Assembly: GCA_001896545.1 (NCBI GenBank) | Contig: MPOT01000099.1 | Location: 1-52,117 of the forward strand | Direction: 5' to 3' | Source: Tepidanaerobacter sp. EBM-38 | GTDB taxonomy: Bacteria; Bacillota; Thermosediminibacteria; Thermosediminibacterales; Tepidanaerobacteraceae | DNA length: 52,117 nucleotides | Shown here: piece by piece, positions 16,258-24,227 of the stretch | Numbering within the stretch: position 1 is the stretch's first letter | How the letters are laid out: each line of letters begins with the position of its first letter | Notes under the pieces: generated by a model | Database searches by the model: none | Told to the model about the DNA's origin: nothing | The model's input: only the letters and a program-made list of their open reading frames with translations | Program-made: the position numbers and the translations under genes

Positions 16258-17007
16258 TTGAGCGGCAGTAATGTACTTGAAAAAGAATATCGTATTCATT
16301 ATTATGAGGTAGATGCTAAGGGAAGGGTTTTAATTGCTAGTTTGATGAGGTACTTTGATGATATTGCAACACAGCAAAGTCGGGAGCTGGGCGTCGGCAT
16401 AAACTATCTTAAAGAGCATAATGTAGCCTGGATGTTATATCAATGGGACATTAAAATAAACAAATACCCAAGATATGGTGAAACCATTAAGATTAGAACC
16501 GCCCCCTATTCTTTTAGAAAATTTTACGCCTATCGCTGGTTTGATGTTTTAAATAAAGATGGGGAAAGACTGGTAACGGCTAATTCTGTCTGGCTTTTTG
16601 TGGATACAGACAAAAGGCGTCCGCTTAAAATTCCTGATGTGATGTATGAAGCTTATCAGGTAACTTCCGATGAGCCTCTTGAAATCGGAGAAATAAAAGA
16701 GCTTTCCTCCTGTGATATAGAAAAAAAATTTCAAGTAAGATACAGCGATATAGACACCAACAGCCATGTAAATAATGTAGTATATGTCACATGGGCTTTA
16801 GAGGCTTTGCCTTATGATATAATTTTAAATTATGAACTTAGAAATTTAAAGGTTACATATAAGCAGGAAACAACTTATGGCATGATTATAAGGTCTCAGG
16901 CGCAGGTTATAAAAAGTGATGATGAAGTTATAACAAGACACAGCATATTAAGCGAGGAAGGCAAAAAGCTTTGCCTCTTAGAGGGCAGATGGATTAAGCA
17001 TAGTTAA
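16258..17007 (+). CDS. Acyl-ACP thioesterase
   Basis: This protein of about 249 residues hydrolyses acyl-ACP to free fatty acid. It is a double hot-dog protein: the N-terminal half has IHYYEVDAKGRVLIASLMRY and DIATQQSRELGV, and the second half has the catalytic-region motif YSDIDTNSHVNNVVYVTWAL (Asp, Asn and His of the FatA/FatB-type active site). Bacterial members of this size are common in Clostridia. The longer open frame from 16186 has no ribosome site. The TTG at 16258 has GGAGGTG eight bases upstream and begins just before the conserved fold. It precedes a FadR-type regulator by 46 bp, but that regulator more likely serves the lactate genes. Confidence 0.88.
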   Translation: MSGSNVLEKEYRIHYYEVDAKGRVLIASLMRYFDDIATQQSRELGVGINYLKEHNVAWMLYQWDIKINKYPRYGETIKIRTAPYSFRKFYAYRWFDVLNKDGERLVTANSVWLFVDTDKRRPLKIPDVMYEAYQVTSDEPLEIGEIKELSSCDIEKKFQVRYSDIDTNSHVNNVVYVTWALEALPYDIILNYELRNLKVTYKQETTYGMIIRSQAQVIKSDDEVITRHSILSEEGKKLCLLEGRWIKHS

Positions 17008-17053
17008 AAGGTTTATAATTTATAGTAATACAAATATGGAAGGAATATGAAAG

Positions 17054-17749
17054 ATGGACTTTACACCAATTAGAGTGCAAAAAGTATATGAAGATATAAT
17101 AGAGCAATTTAAAAATATGATATACAGCGGACAGCTACAAAAAGGAGACAAGCTCCCACCGGAAAGGGAACTTTGTCAGATGCTGGACGTCAGCAGGGCA
17201 TCCATGCGCGAGGCTTTAAGGGCAATGGAGGTAATGGGCATAGTTGACAGTAGGCCCGGTGAAGGTACATATATTGTAGATGAGATTACTTCCTCCATGT
17301 TCAAGCCGCTCTCACTTATTATAGCCTTGGAAAAAAACCAGGCCGACTTTATTGAGTTAAGAAAAATATTGGAAAGTGCCTGTGCAAAAAGGGCAGCCGA
17401 AATGCGCTCAGATGAAGACCTTGAAAAAATGCAGTCACAAATAAAGATTATGATGGAAAGTGATGACGAGGGCAGACGGGCCGAAGCAGATAAAAAGCTG
17501 CACCGGATTATAAGCGAAGCCACCGGCAACAAACTGCTTATAGACATGGTTGAGGTAATAGCCGACGGCATAGATGCATATATAAAGGATGCACGAAAAA
17601 GACTTATGCAGGACCCCCGCAATGTGGATGCACTGCTTCAGCAGCATATCGCCATATGTAACCACATAAAAAACAAAGATGGTCAAGCTGCCGCCCGAGA
17701 AATGGAGATGCATATAGATTTTGTCGAAGAAAAGCTAAAGAGATTGTGA
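17054..17749 (+). CDS. FadR/LldR-type GntR transcriptional regulator
   Basis: This 231-residue repressor-type protein has an N-terminal winged helix-turn-helix (KLPPERELCQMLDVSRASMREALRAME, residues about 35-63, then GIVDSRPGEGTYIV) and an all-alpha FCD ligand domain from about residue 95, with a likely metal-binding set of Asp/His residues (HRIISEATGN and HIAICNHIK). The family includes LldR, PdhR and FadR, which respond to lactate, pyruvate or acyl-CoA. It lies 120 bp before the lactate permease gene, and an operator of the right type sits in that gap, so it probably controls the lactate operon. GGAAGG precedes the ATG by eight bases. Confidence 0.9.
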   Translation: MDFTPIRVQKVYEDIIEQFKNMIYSGQLQKGDKLPPERELCQMLDVSRASMREALRAMEVMGIVDSRPGEGTYIVDEITSSMFKPLSLIIALEKNQADFIELRKILESACAKRAAEMRSDEDLEKMQSQIKIMMESDDEGRRAEADKKLHRIISEATGNKLLIDMVEVIADGIDAYIKDARKRLMQDPRNVDALLQQHIAICNHIKNKDGQAAAREMEMHIDFVEEKLKRL

Positions 17750-17780
17750 AAGATTTATCAAAATATTTTTTATTTTCCTC

Positions 17781-17809
17781 TTGCGGTCTGACCAGTATAA
17801 TAGTATAAT
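17781..17809 (+). promoter_or_regulatory. Promoter of the lactate operon with FadR/LldR-type operator
   Basis: TTGCGG (17781-17786) and TATAAT (17804-17809) are 17 bp apart; another TATAAT lies at 17796-17801. Between the boxes the palindrome GGTCTGACC at 17785-17793, flanked to give CGGTCTGACCA, matches the T-GT-N3-AC-A operator of the FadR/PdhR/LldR group. Binding there would block the promoter. Confidence 0.6.
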
Positions 17810-17869
17810 ATAATTAAATAGTAAGAAATGTTTATATAGGCTAAAATATTTTGACAGGAGGTTTTAAAA

Positions 17870-19447
17870 ATGTGGGAGCCCTTGACATCTCCTTTTTCAA
17901 GTCTTTTTCTTTCCAGCCTTATAGCTTTTCTTCCGCTTTTATTTTTACTGTTGGGTCTTGGATGGTTAAAACTCCCTTCTTATAAGGTGTGTTTTACTTC
18001 ACTTGTCCTAACTGCAATCATCGCACTTACCGCATGGCAAATGCCGGGTATCTTTGTGCTGCAGTCTGTAGTTGAAGGAATTCTTACCGGCTTTTGGCCA
18101 ATACTATGGGTTATCATCGCAGCTATGTATACATACAATGTCACCGTAGAAACCGGCGGTATGGACACTATTAAAGCAACCCTTGCTAAAATATCCCCCG
18201 ACAGGAGAATCCAAGCCCTGGTACTCGCTTTCTCGTTTGGAGGTTTTCTTGAAGCTGCCGCAGGTTTTGGCACGGCAGTTGCAATACCTGCAAGTCTTTT
18301 GGCAGGTATAGGATTTGACCCGATTTTTGCAGCAATAATTTGCCTTGTTGCAAATACGGTGCCGGTAGCCTTTGGCGGTGTAGGCATACCGGTTATAACT
18401 CTTGCTCAGGTGGCAGAACTTAACCTTGCAGCTGTTACAGCAAGCGTTGCATATCAACTTATTATTTTCATTATCATACTTCCATTCGCACTTGTCCTCT
18501 TACTTACAAAATCTTTTAAAAGTTTAAAAGACGTATTTGGTGCATGCTTAGTAAGCGGTGTACTCTTTGCCCTGTTTCAAACCATAACTGCCGTATATAT
18601 CGGCCCTGAAGTAGCAGCCATCATAGGCTCACTTGCATCATTGGTGGGTACAATAATATATGTCAGAATATTTCCACTTAATAATATATGGCTTTTCCCC
18701 GGTGAAAGCCAGGCAACAAACCAAGCAAATATTTCAATTGACGCAGATAAAAGTGTAGGCCTTGCCGCTGCATGGATGCCTTATATCGTCCTTTTTATAC
18801 TGATTATGAGTATAAACCTTATACCATCACTGAAATTTTTGGGAAAGGCACCCTTTGCATCCAGCATGCAGCTTTACTTTGGACCAGGCGGCAAGCCTGC
18901 TACCTTCCAGTGGCTTACAACACCGGGTACTCTAATGTTAATATCTGCCGTTATAGGGGGCCTGGTGCAAAAGGCAAGCCTTGAGCAGCTATTTGCCATA
19001 TTTTTGCGCACTATTAAACAGCTTTTACCGACTATCGGCACCGTACTTTCTATAGTATCCATGGCTAAGATAATGGGATACAGCGGTATGATTTCAAGTA
19101 TTGCAATAGCACTTGCAAATGCCGCAGGACCCATATATCCCTTTGTTGCACCACTGATAGGGGCACTTGGCACATTTGTAACAGGCAGTGACACCTCATC
19201 TAATATACTCTTTGGGGCACTGCAAAAGCAGGTTGCGCTGCAGATAGGCAAAGACCCGATTTGGATTGCGGCAGCAAATGCCACAGGAGCCTCTGCCGGT
19301 AAGATGATATCCCCTCAGAGCATAGCTATAGCAGCTTCAGCCACAGGTCTTGAAAAGCACGAGGGGCAGATACTAAATTCTACTCTTTTGTATTGCTTGA
19401 TATATGCACTTTTACTAGGTGCAGAAGTTTTAATAGTAAGCTTGTAG
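17870..19447 (+). CDS. lctP: Lactate permease
   Basis: This 525-residue membrane protein has about 12-14 helices and belongs to the LctP/GlcA family that imports lactate (or glycolate) with protons. Diagnostic segments include GGFLEAAAGFGTAVAIPASLL near residue 125, ANTVPVAFGGVGIPV, and the late motif TFVTGSDTSSNILFGALQ followed by ATGASAGKMISPQSIAIA. AGGAGG precedes the ATG. It is the first gene after the regulator and is followed by etfB, etfA and the dehydrogenase in one direction, giving uptake and oxidation of lactate in one transcript. Confidence 0.95.
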   Translation: MWEPLTSPFSSLFLSSLIAFLPLLFLLLGLGWLKLPSYKVCFTSLVLTAIIALTAWQMPGIFVLQSVVEGILTGFWPILWVIIAAMYTYNVTVETGGMDTIKATLAKISPDRRIQALVLAFSFGGFLEAAAGFGTAVAIPASLLAGIGFDPIFAAIICLVANTVPVAFGGVGIPVITLAQVAELNLAAVTASVAYQLIIFIIILPFALVLLLTKSFKSLKDVFGACLVSGVLFALFQTITAVYIGPEVAAIIGSLASLVGTIIYVRIFPLNNIWLFPGESQATNQANISIDADKSVGLAAAWMPYIVLFILIMSINLIPSLKFLGKAPFASSMQLYFGPGGKPATFQWLTTPGTLMLISAVIGGLVQKASLEQLFAIFLRTIKQLLPTIGTVLSIVSMAKIMGYSGMISSIAIALANAAGPIYPFVAPLIGALGTFVTGSDTSSNILFGALQKQVALQIGKDPIWIAAANATGASAGKMISPQSIAIAASATGLEKHEGQILNSTLLYCLIYALLLGAEVLIVSL

Positions 19448-19490
19448 AAAGTTTATGTGTCAAAAAAATAAAATTGGGAGGAGAAACCGT

Positions 19491-20285
19491 ATGAGAATAA
19501 TCATACCAATCAAACAGGTTCCTGAAACCAGCAATGTTAAAATGGATCCCGAAACCGGTACAATGGTTAGGGAGGGTGTGGAAAGCATAATAAATCCTTT
19601 AGACCTTTATTCTATTGAAACAGGTATAAGGCTAAAGGAAAAATACGGCGGTGAGATTATTGTAGTTTCCATGGGACCTCAGAAAGCCGAGGAAGCTTTG
19701 AAAGAGGCTATCGCCATGGGCTGTGACGATGCTGTACTGCTAACGGATAAGTTCTTTGCAGGATCAGATACATTTGCAACCTCTTACACAATTTCTAAGG
19801 CAATAGAAAAATTAAAACCCTTTGATTTGATTTTATGCGGTGAAAGGGCAACAGACGGCGACACTGCTCAAGTAGGACCCGGTATTGCTTCTCTTTTAGG
19901 TTTGCCTCTTTCAACATTTACCAGCAAAGTAGAGATAGAAGATGGCCATATAAAAGCCACCAGGCTTATAGAAGGCGGCTATGAAGTGCTAAATCTGCCG
20001 ATGCCCGCTTTGGTAACTGTAGTCAAGGAAATCGCAGACCCAAGGCTTCCTACGCTTACAGGGAAACTTAAAGCTAAAAAGCTCAAAATAAAGCAGTGGA
20101 CAGCAAATGATATTGAAGCAGACCCTGAAAATTTAGGCCTTAAAGGTTCACCTACAAGGGTAGTCAAAACATTTAGCCCGAAGGTAGCACGTGAAGGTAA
20201 AGTTATAGAAGTAAAAGATGAAAAGAGCCTCAATCAGGCTATGGATGAAATAATAGAACTTCTCAAAGAGAAGGCAATAATATAA
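19491..20285 (+). CDS. etfB: Electron transfer flavoprotein beta subunit
   Basis: This 264-residue EtfB begins MRIIIPIKQVPE and contains CGERATDGDTAQVGPGIASLLG near residue 120. The DGDTAQVGP pattern is the form common in Etfs of anaerobes that work with flavin-based bifurcating or confurcating dehydrogenases, rather than the mitochondrial form. The C-terminal third includes VKEIADPRLPTL, typical of the family. The ATG at 19491 has GGGAGGAG upstream; a longer frame from 19455 is unlikely. Together with EtfA and the lactate dehydrogenase it should accept electrons from lactate. Coupling to ferredoxin and NAD, as shown for the Acetobacterium woodii complex, is inference from gene content. Confidence 0.93.
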   Translation: MRIIIPIKQVPETSNVKMDPETGTMVREGVESIINPLDLYSIETGIRLKEKYGGEIIVVSMGPQKAEEALKEAIAMGCDDAVLLTDKFFAGSDTFATSYTISKAIEKLKPFDLILCGERATDGDTAQVGPGIASLLGLPLSTFTSKVEIEDGHIKATRLIEGGYEVLNLPMPALVTVVKEIADPRLPTLTGKLKAKKLKIKQWTANDIEADPENLGLKGSPTRVVKTFSPKVAREGKVIEVKDEKSLNQAMDEIIELLKEKAII

Positions 20286-20293
20286 GGGAGGGA

Positions 20294-21298
20294 ATGGACT
20301 TGAAGGAAATATGGATATATGCCGAGGCAAGAGGCGGGCGGGTAAATGAAGTTGCCCACGAGCTTCTTACAAGAGCTCTGGGCTTAAAGGAAAAGCTGGA
20401 TAACTCAATAGTATCTGCTGTCTTAATCGGGCACAAGATACCAGATGAGGATAAACAGGAGCTAATCCAAAGAGGGGCAGATAAGGTATACTATGTAGAT
20501 AGTCCCAAGCTTAAAGATTTTTTAGTGGAACCTTATTCGAAAGTGCTCACCCAGCTTGTAAAAGAATACACACCTGAAATCATCATCGCGCCTGCTACAA
20601 CTCAAGGACGTACACTCATGCCCTATACCGCTGTAAGGTTAAGAACAGGACTTACTGCTGATTGCACCGGCCTTGATATCGATGAAGAAGGCAATTTACT
20701 ACAGACAAGGCCTGCCATAGGAGGCAATATTATGGCAACTATAAAGACGGCTACACGGCCTCAGATGGCGACAGTAAGACCTCATTCTACCAGACCTGCG
20801 CCTATTATGGATGGGCAAAGGCAGGGTGAAATAGTAAATGTAGATATACAGCTTACACAAGAGGACCTTCCAACCGCAAGACTAGACTTTATAAAAGATG
20901 AGACACAAGGCGGCACTATACAAGACGCTGATGTTGTCGTATCCGGAGGCAGGGGCATAGGCAAGGCAGAAAACTTTAAGATAGTCTACAAGCTGGCAGA
21001 ACTTTTAGGTGGAGCGGTAGGAGGCTCTAGGGATGTTGTAGACAGAGGATGGATAGGGTATCCCCACCAAGTAGGTTTAAGCGGTAAGACAGTAAATCCA
21101 AAACTTTATATAGCTCTTGGTATATCCGGGGCAATACAGCATTTGGCAGGCATGCAGACATCCGACACAATAATAGCTGTCAACAAAGATCCGGATGCCC
21201 AGATATTCAGAGTGTCTGATTTAGGTATTGTAGCAGATGTAACCGAATTAGTGCCCGCACTTATAGAAAGGCTGGAGGTGGCAAAGAATGAAATATAA
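20294..21298 (+). CDS. etfA: Electron transfer flavoprotein alpha subunit
   Basis: This EtfA has 334 residues and holds FAD in its C-terminal domain: VVSGGRGIG near residue 215, GGSRDVVDRGWI, HQVGLSGKTV, and GISGAIQHLAGM with IIAVNKDPDAQIF. There is no N-terminal ferredoxin-like extension. The ATG at 20294 is very close to its ribosome site (AGGGAGGG), and a TTG two codons later would have better spacing, so the start is uncertain by two residues. It lies eight bases after etfB and overlaps the dehydrogenase gene by 11 bp, implying a fixed-ratio complex. Confidence 0.94.
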   Translation: MDLKEIWIYAEARGGRVNEVAHELLTRALGLKEKLDNSIVSAVLIGHKIPDEDKQELIQRGADKVYYVDSPKLKDFLVEPYSKVLTQLVKEYTPEIIIAPATTQGRTLMPYTAVRLRTGLTADCTGLDIDEEGNLLQTRPAIGGNIMATIKTATRPQMATVRPHSTRPAPIMDGQRQGEIVNVDIQLTQEDLPTARLDFIKDETQGGTIQDADVVVSGGRGIGKAENFKIVYKLAELLGGAVGGSRDVVDRGWIGYPHQVGLSGKTVNPKLYIALGISGAIQHLAGMQTSDTIIAVNKDPDAQIFRVSDLGIVADVTELVPALIERLEVAKNEI

Positions 21299-22709
21299 TA
21301 GTGTAACTCCACAGATTGTGGATGAGCTAAAACAGATAGCAGGCGAAAGAAATGTCATATATGATGATGCAGAAGCAATGGAAGCATACTCTCATGATGA
21401 AGTAGCAGAAAAACATTATGCACACATGCCTGATGTAGTAGTAAAACCAACTTCTACTGAGCAGATTTCAAAGATAGTAAAGCTTGCAAATAAATATAAG
21501 ATACCCGTGACACCAAGAGGAGCAGGCAGCGGACTTTCCGGCGGCGCTGTTCCCGTCTATGGAGGCATAGTCCTATCTGTAGAAAAAATGAACAGAATTT
21601 TGGAAATCGACACCCAAAACCTGATGGCTGTCGTTGAACCCGGTGTTGTTACAAATGAAATAAACAATGTTGTAAAGGAATACGGTCTCTACTATGCAGG
21701 CTACCCCATGAGCGTAGAAACATGCTATGTGGGCGGAAACGTGGCTGAAAACGCCGGTGGCGGCAAAGCCATAAAGTATGGTGTTACGGCAAGATATATC
21801 ATGGGACTTGAAATGGTAACACCGGAAGGAGATATCATAAACTTAGGCGGCAAGAGAGTAAAGGATGTTACAGGCTACAACCTGCTGCATCTAATGGTTG
21901 GCTCAGAGGGCACCTTGGGTATATTTACCAAGATAATAGTAAAACTTCAGCCGATGCCCGTTGCAACAGCAGACCTTTTAGTGCTGTTTAACAGCGTAAA
22001 GGAAGCAATCGACATAGTTCCCATAATAATGACAAATGGTAAAATAATACCTACTTCCATAGAGTTTATGGATGAACTGTCATTTAAGACATCATGCGAA
22101 TACTTAAACGAAAAACTCCCTTATCAGAGTGCAAAAGCCATGCTCCTCATCGAGCTGGATGGCGATAACATGGATATAATCGAATCACAGTATGAAACCA
22201 TTGGGGAGCTTTGCATGCAAAACGGAGCTATAGAAGTCTATGTAGCCGACAACGCCACAACCATTGAAAGAGTATGGAGGATAAGGCGAAACATTGCCGA
22301 AGCGTGGAAACTTGTAAGCCCCCATCAAAGCCTTGAAGACATTGTCGTGCCAATATCTGAGATACCAACATTTATGGATAGGCTGGCAGAACTTCAGGCA
22401 AAATACAATGTATCTATTCCATGCTACGGCCACGCAGGCGACGGGAACCTGCACGTAACACCTGTCAAAGACCCAGAGTGGTCACTGGATAAATGGTATG
22501 ACACCTTAAATAAACTCTTACCGGAAATGTATAAGATTGTAGGAGAGCTCGGAGGCACTATAAGCGGTGAACACGGCATAGGTCATAAGAGAAAAGCCTA
22601 CATGCCTCTTGTGCTAAAGGATACGGAAATCGAACTGATGAAGCGCATAAAGAAAGCCTTCGATCCCAACATGATACTAAATCCTGGTAAATTATTTGAT
22701 ATAGAATAA
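21288..22709 (+). CDS. lctD: FAD-dependent lactate dehydrogenase (GlcD/LctD type)
   Basis: This 473-residue flavoprotein is of the GlcD/FAD-oxidase_C family. The FAD-binding PCMH fold is visible from KIPVTPRGAGSGLSGGAVP near residue 70 to GSEGTLGIFTKIIVKL near 205. The C-terminal substrate domain has CYGHAGDGNLHV near 380 and GGTISGEHGIGHKRKAY near 425, where histidines bind a metal and the 2-hydroxy acid. No GlcF-type iron-sulfur protein gene follows; instead it is coupled to etfB and etfA, as in the lactate-oxidising complex of acetogens. Lactate as substrate is inferred from the permease in the operon, and D- versus L-specificity cannot be told. GGAGGTGG precedes the ATG. Confidence 0.88.
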   Translation: MKYNSVTPQIVDELKQIAGERNVIYDDAEAMEAYSHDEVAEKHYAHMPDVVVKPTSTEQISKIVKLANKYKIPVTPRGAGSGLSGGAVPVYGGIVLSVEKMNRILEIDTQNLMAVVEPGVVTNEINNVVKEYGLYYAGYPMSVETCYVGGNVAENAGGGKAIKYGVTARYIMGLEMVTPEGDIINLGGKRVKDVTGYNLLHLMVGSEGTLGIFTKIIVKLQPMPVATADLLVLFNSVKEAIDIVPIIMTNGKIIPTSIEFMDELSFKTSCEYLNEKLPYQSAKAMLLIELDGDNMDIIESQYETIGELCMQNGAIEVYVADNATTIERVWRIRRNIAEAWKLVSPHQSLEDIVVPISEIPTFMDRLAELQAKYNVSIPCYGHAGDGNLHVTPVKDPEWSLDKWYDTLNKLLPEMYKIVGELGGTISGEHGIGHKRKAYMPLVLKDTEIELMKRIKKAFDPNMILNPGKLFDIE

Positions 22710-22726
22710 GGGCTCTGACACACTAA

Positions 22727-22752
22727 AGGCAGGAGATTTTATTCTCCTGCCT
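22727..22752. terminator. Terminator hairpin between lactate operon and encapsulin gene
   Basis: A 10-bp perfect stem (AGGCAGGAGA at 22727-22736 with 22743-22752) with a six-base loop lies in the 50-bp gap between convergent genes. T-runs are weak on both sides, so its strength is uncertain, but its position suits a shared terminator. Confidence 0.65.
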
Positions 22753-22759
22753 AAATTAT

Positions 22760-23548
22760 TTAATCTAGATTAAATTTAACTATCAAGGTTGGATCCAGCA
22801 CTCTGAAAGTGAAAGATTCCTTGATGAACAGTTTCACTTTATCGGCTGTATGGCATTTATATCCTATTGCAAAGTCTTGTCCAATTGTAAGTTCTAAATC
22901 ATCATGGTCATGAGGCAGCAAGTATGCGCCGTCAATGACATGGTTGAATATTATCTTGCCACCGATTAAATCCTCTATTTTTTCATCAAGGGGATATGCT
23001 CCCTCTGCCGACAAGATTCTTGTATATGCCTTGTCATTTACCACAAGATCAAAGGGGCCTTCCTGGTACGATTTTCTAAGGGTAATGATGCCTTCAGATA
23101 GTGCCTTAATTATAGCTGTCTGGTCTTTTCCTAAAAGTATCGTTTCATGTTCTACAGAATTTTTTATGCCGGGGATTAGGGCTTTTTCTAAACCGTTAAA
23201 TACAGCATTTTCTTCAAATAGTGCGATGCTTTCTGCTGCCTTCTCCAGCGGCTCATAATCAACATCTGCCGCTCCGCGTTCCACATTATCTAGCTCGCAC
23301 CTGTCCATTTCAAATTCAACTTTGACTTCTGTCAAAGGCTGAACCTTATAGGTTCCGTAGGAAACTCCTCCACCCTCAACAATATCCGCTAATCTTCCCT
23401 CTGAAATTACATTAAAGTCCAAACCGTAAGGACCATTTACCTTAAAAACCTTTCTTGCGGACAAATATGATTTTAAAACCTCTTTTGCCCTTTCGTCTAT
23501 TTCTTCCCACGCCTTTTTACTTATAGGTGCCTGTTCCCTGTTAAACAT
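22760..23548 (-). CDS. Encapsulin shell protein (family 1)
   Basis: This 262-residue protein has the HK97-like encapsulin fold. It assembles into an icosahedral protein shell in the cytoplasm that encloses cargo. Diagnostic features are the N-terminal APISKKAWEEIDERAKEVLK, GPYGLDFN near residue 40, WELDN-like CELDNVERGAADVDYEPL near 82, the EGPFDLVVNDKAYTRIL segment, GGKIIF and LTIGQDFAIGY with a C-terminal FIKESFTFRV. Its length matches the Thermotoga type. Sixteen bases upstream is the gene for a ferritin-like cargo with a targeting tail, so this is an iron-storing compartment. Confidence 0.95.
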   Translation of the reverse strand: MFNREQAPISKKAWEEIDERAKEVLKSYLSARKVFKVNGPYGLDFNVISEGRLADIVEGGGVSYGTYKVQPLTEVKVEFEMDRCELDNVERGAADVDYEPLEKAAESIALFEENAVFNGLEKALIPGIKNSVEHETILLGKDQTAIIKALSEGIITLRKSYQEGPFDLVVNDKAYTRILSAEGAYPLDEKIEDLIGGKIIFNHVIDGAYLLPHDHDDLELTIGQDFAIGYKCHTADKVKLFIKESFTFRVLDPTLIVKFNLD

Positions 23549-23564
23549 ATACTCATACCCCCTC

Positions 23565-23906
23565 TTATTTTAAATCTCCGATATTTAAGCTAGGCCCTGC
23601 TTCTTCTTCATCAGCCGCTTGGCCTTCAAGTTCTGTAATAGAGCCTGTGGTAAATAAATAATCCTTGAGTTCTCCATCCCAATTATCCATATTTCTTCTG
23701 AGCCATTCGAGCAGCATAGCTGCATGTTCGATTTCCTCGTCCCTATTATGTGCCATTATAGCCTTTAACTCTGCGTCATCCGATGCATCAACTCTCTGAT
23801 TATACCAATCTATGGCTTCTATTTCTTCTTTTAAACTGTTTAACGCTCTTGAGATATTAAGGGTATGACTGCTTAACTTGTCCACAGATTCATGATACTG
23901 AGTCAT
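23565..23906 (-). CDS. Encapsulated ferritin-like cargo protein (EncFtn)
   Basis: This 113-residue protein of two helices forms the ferroxidase cargo of family 1 encapsulins. The first helix carries LKEEIEAIDWYNQR with Glu28, Glu30 and Trp34, and the second carries HNRDEEIEHAAMLLEWLRR with Glu58 and His61; these equal the iron-site residues of the Rhodospirillum rubrum protein. After an acidic linker it ends in a short hydrophobic targeting peptide (SLNIGDLK), which docks on the shell interior. The enzyme oxidises Fe2+ for mineral storage in the shell. AGGGAGG precedes the start. It is the first gene of the pair and has a near-consensus promoter. Confidence 0.95.
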   Translation of the reverse strand: MTQYHESVDKLSSHTLNISRALNSLKEEIEAIDWYNQRVDASDDAELKAIMAHNRDEEIEHAAMLLEWLRRNMDNWDGELKDYLFTTGSITELEGQAADEEEAGPSLNIGDLK

Positions 23907-24007
23907 TAAACATACCTCCCTAAGTAATTTTTAAATAAATACTAGGGCGTATATTGCGACAAATTTGTTAAGTATCTAAGTATTTTCCCTGCTGTATCAA
24001 CACTTTT

Positions 24008-24036
24008 ATTATATCATCCAAAAAATATACGGTCAA
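24008..24036 (-). promoter_or_regulatory. Sigma-A promoter of the encapsulin operon
   Basis: TTGACC (24036-24031) and a perfect TATAAT (24013-24008) on the minus strand are 17 bp apart, about 100 bp before the cargo gene. Two direct ATACTTA repeats lie in the leader at about 23961-23976. No clear Fur or PerR box is visible. The rest of the 23907-24227 gap holds the next gene's terminator and nothing else I can identify. Confidence 0.75.
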
Positions 24037-24154
24037 TGTCACACAAATATTTGGATCGCGTCAAGTAATTTTAGGTTTTTTAGAAAAACTATATCTATCA
24101 TACCTGCCTATAAGAACGGGAGAAAAAATTAAATTAAACTTTTTGATTATTGTA

Positions 24155-24177
24155 AAAAGCTCGCCACTAGGGCGAGT
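24155..24177 (-). terminator. Rho-independent terminator of the ECF sigma/anti-sigma operon
   Basis: On the minus strand CTCGCC pairs with GGCGAG across a short loop and is followed by CTTTTT. It is about 50 bp beyond the stop codon at 24228. Confidence 0.7.
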
Positions 24178-24227
24178 TTAAAAGTATCGGTTTCTAGAAA
24201 GAAGTAGACTTCTCTTTTCGCTATTGC

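Noticed and set aside
23907..24060. A Fur or PerR box in front of the encapsulin operon
   Set aside because: I searched by eye for the 19-bp Fur and 15-bp Per palindromes and found no acceptable match; only the ATACTTA repeats are visible.
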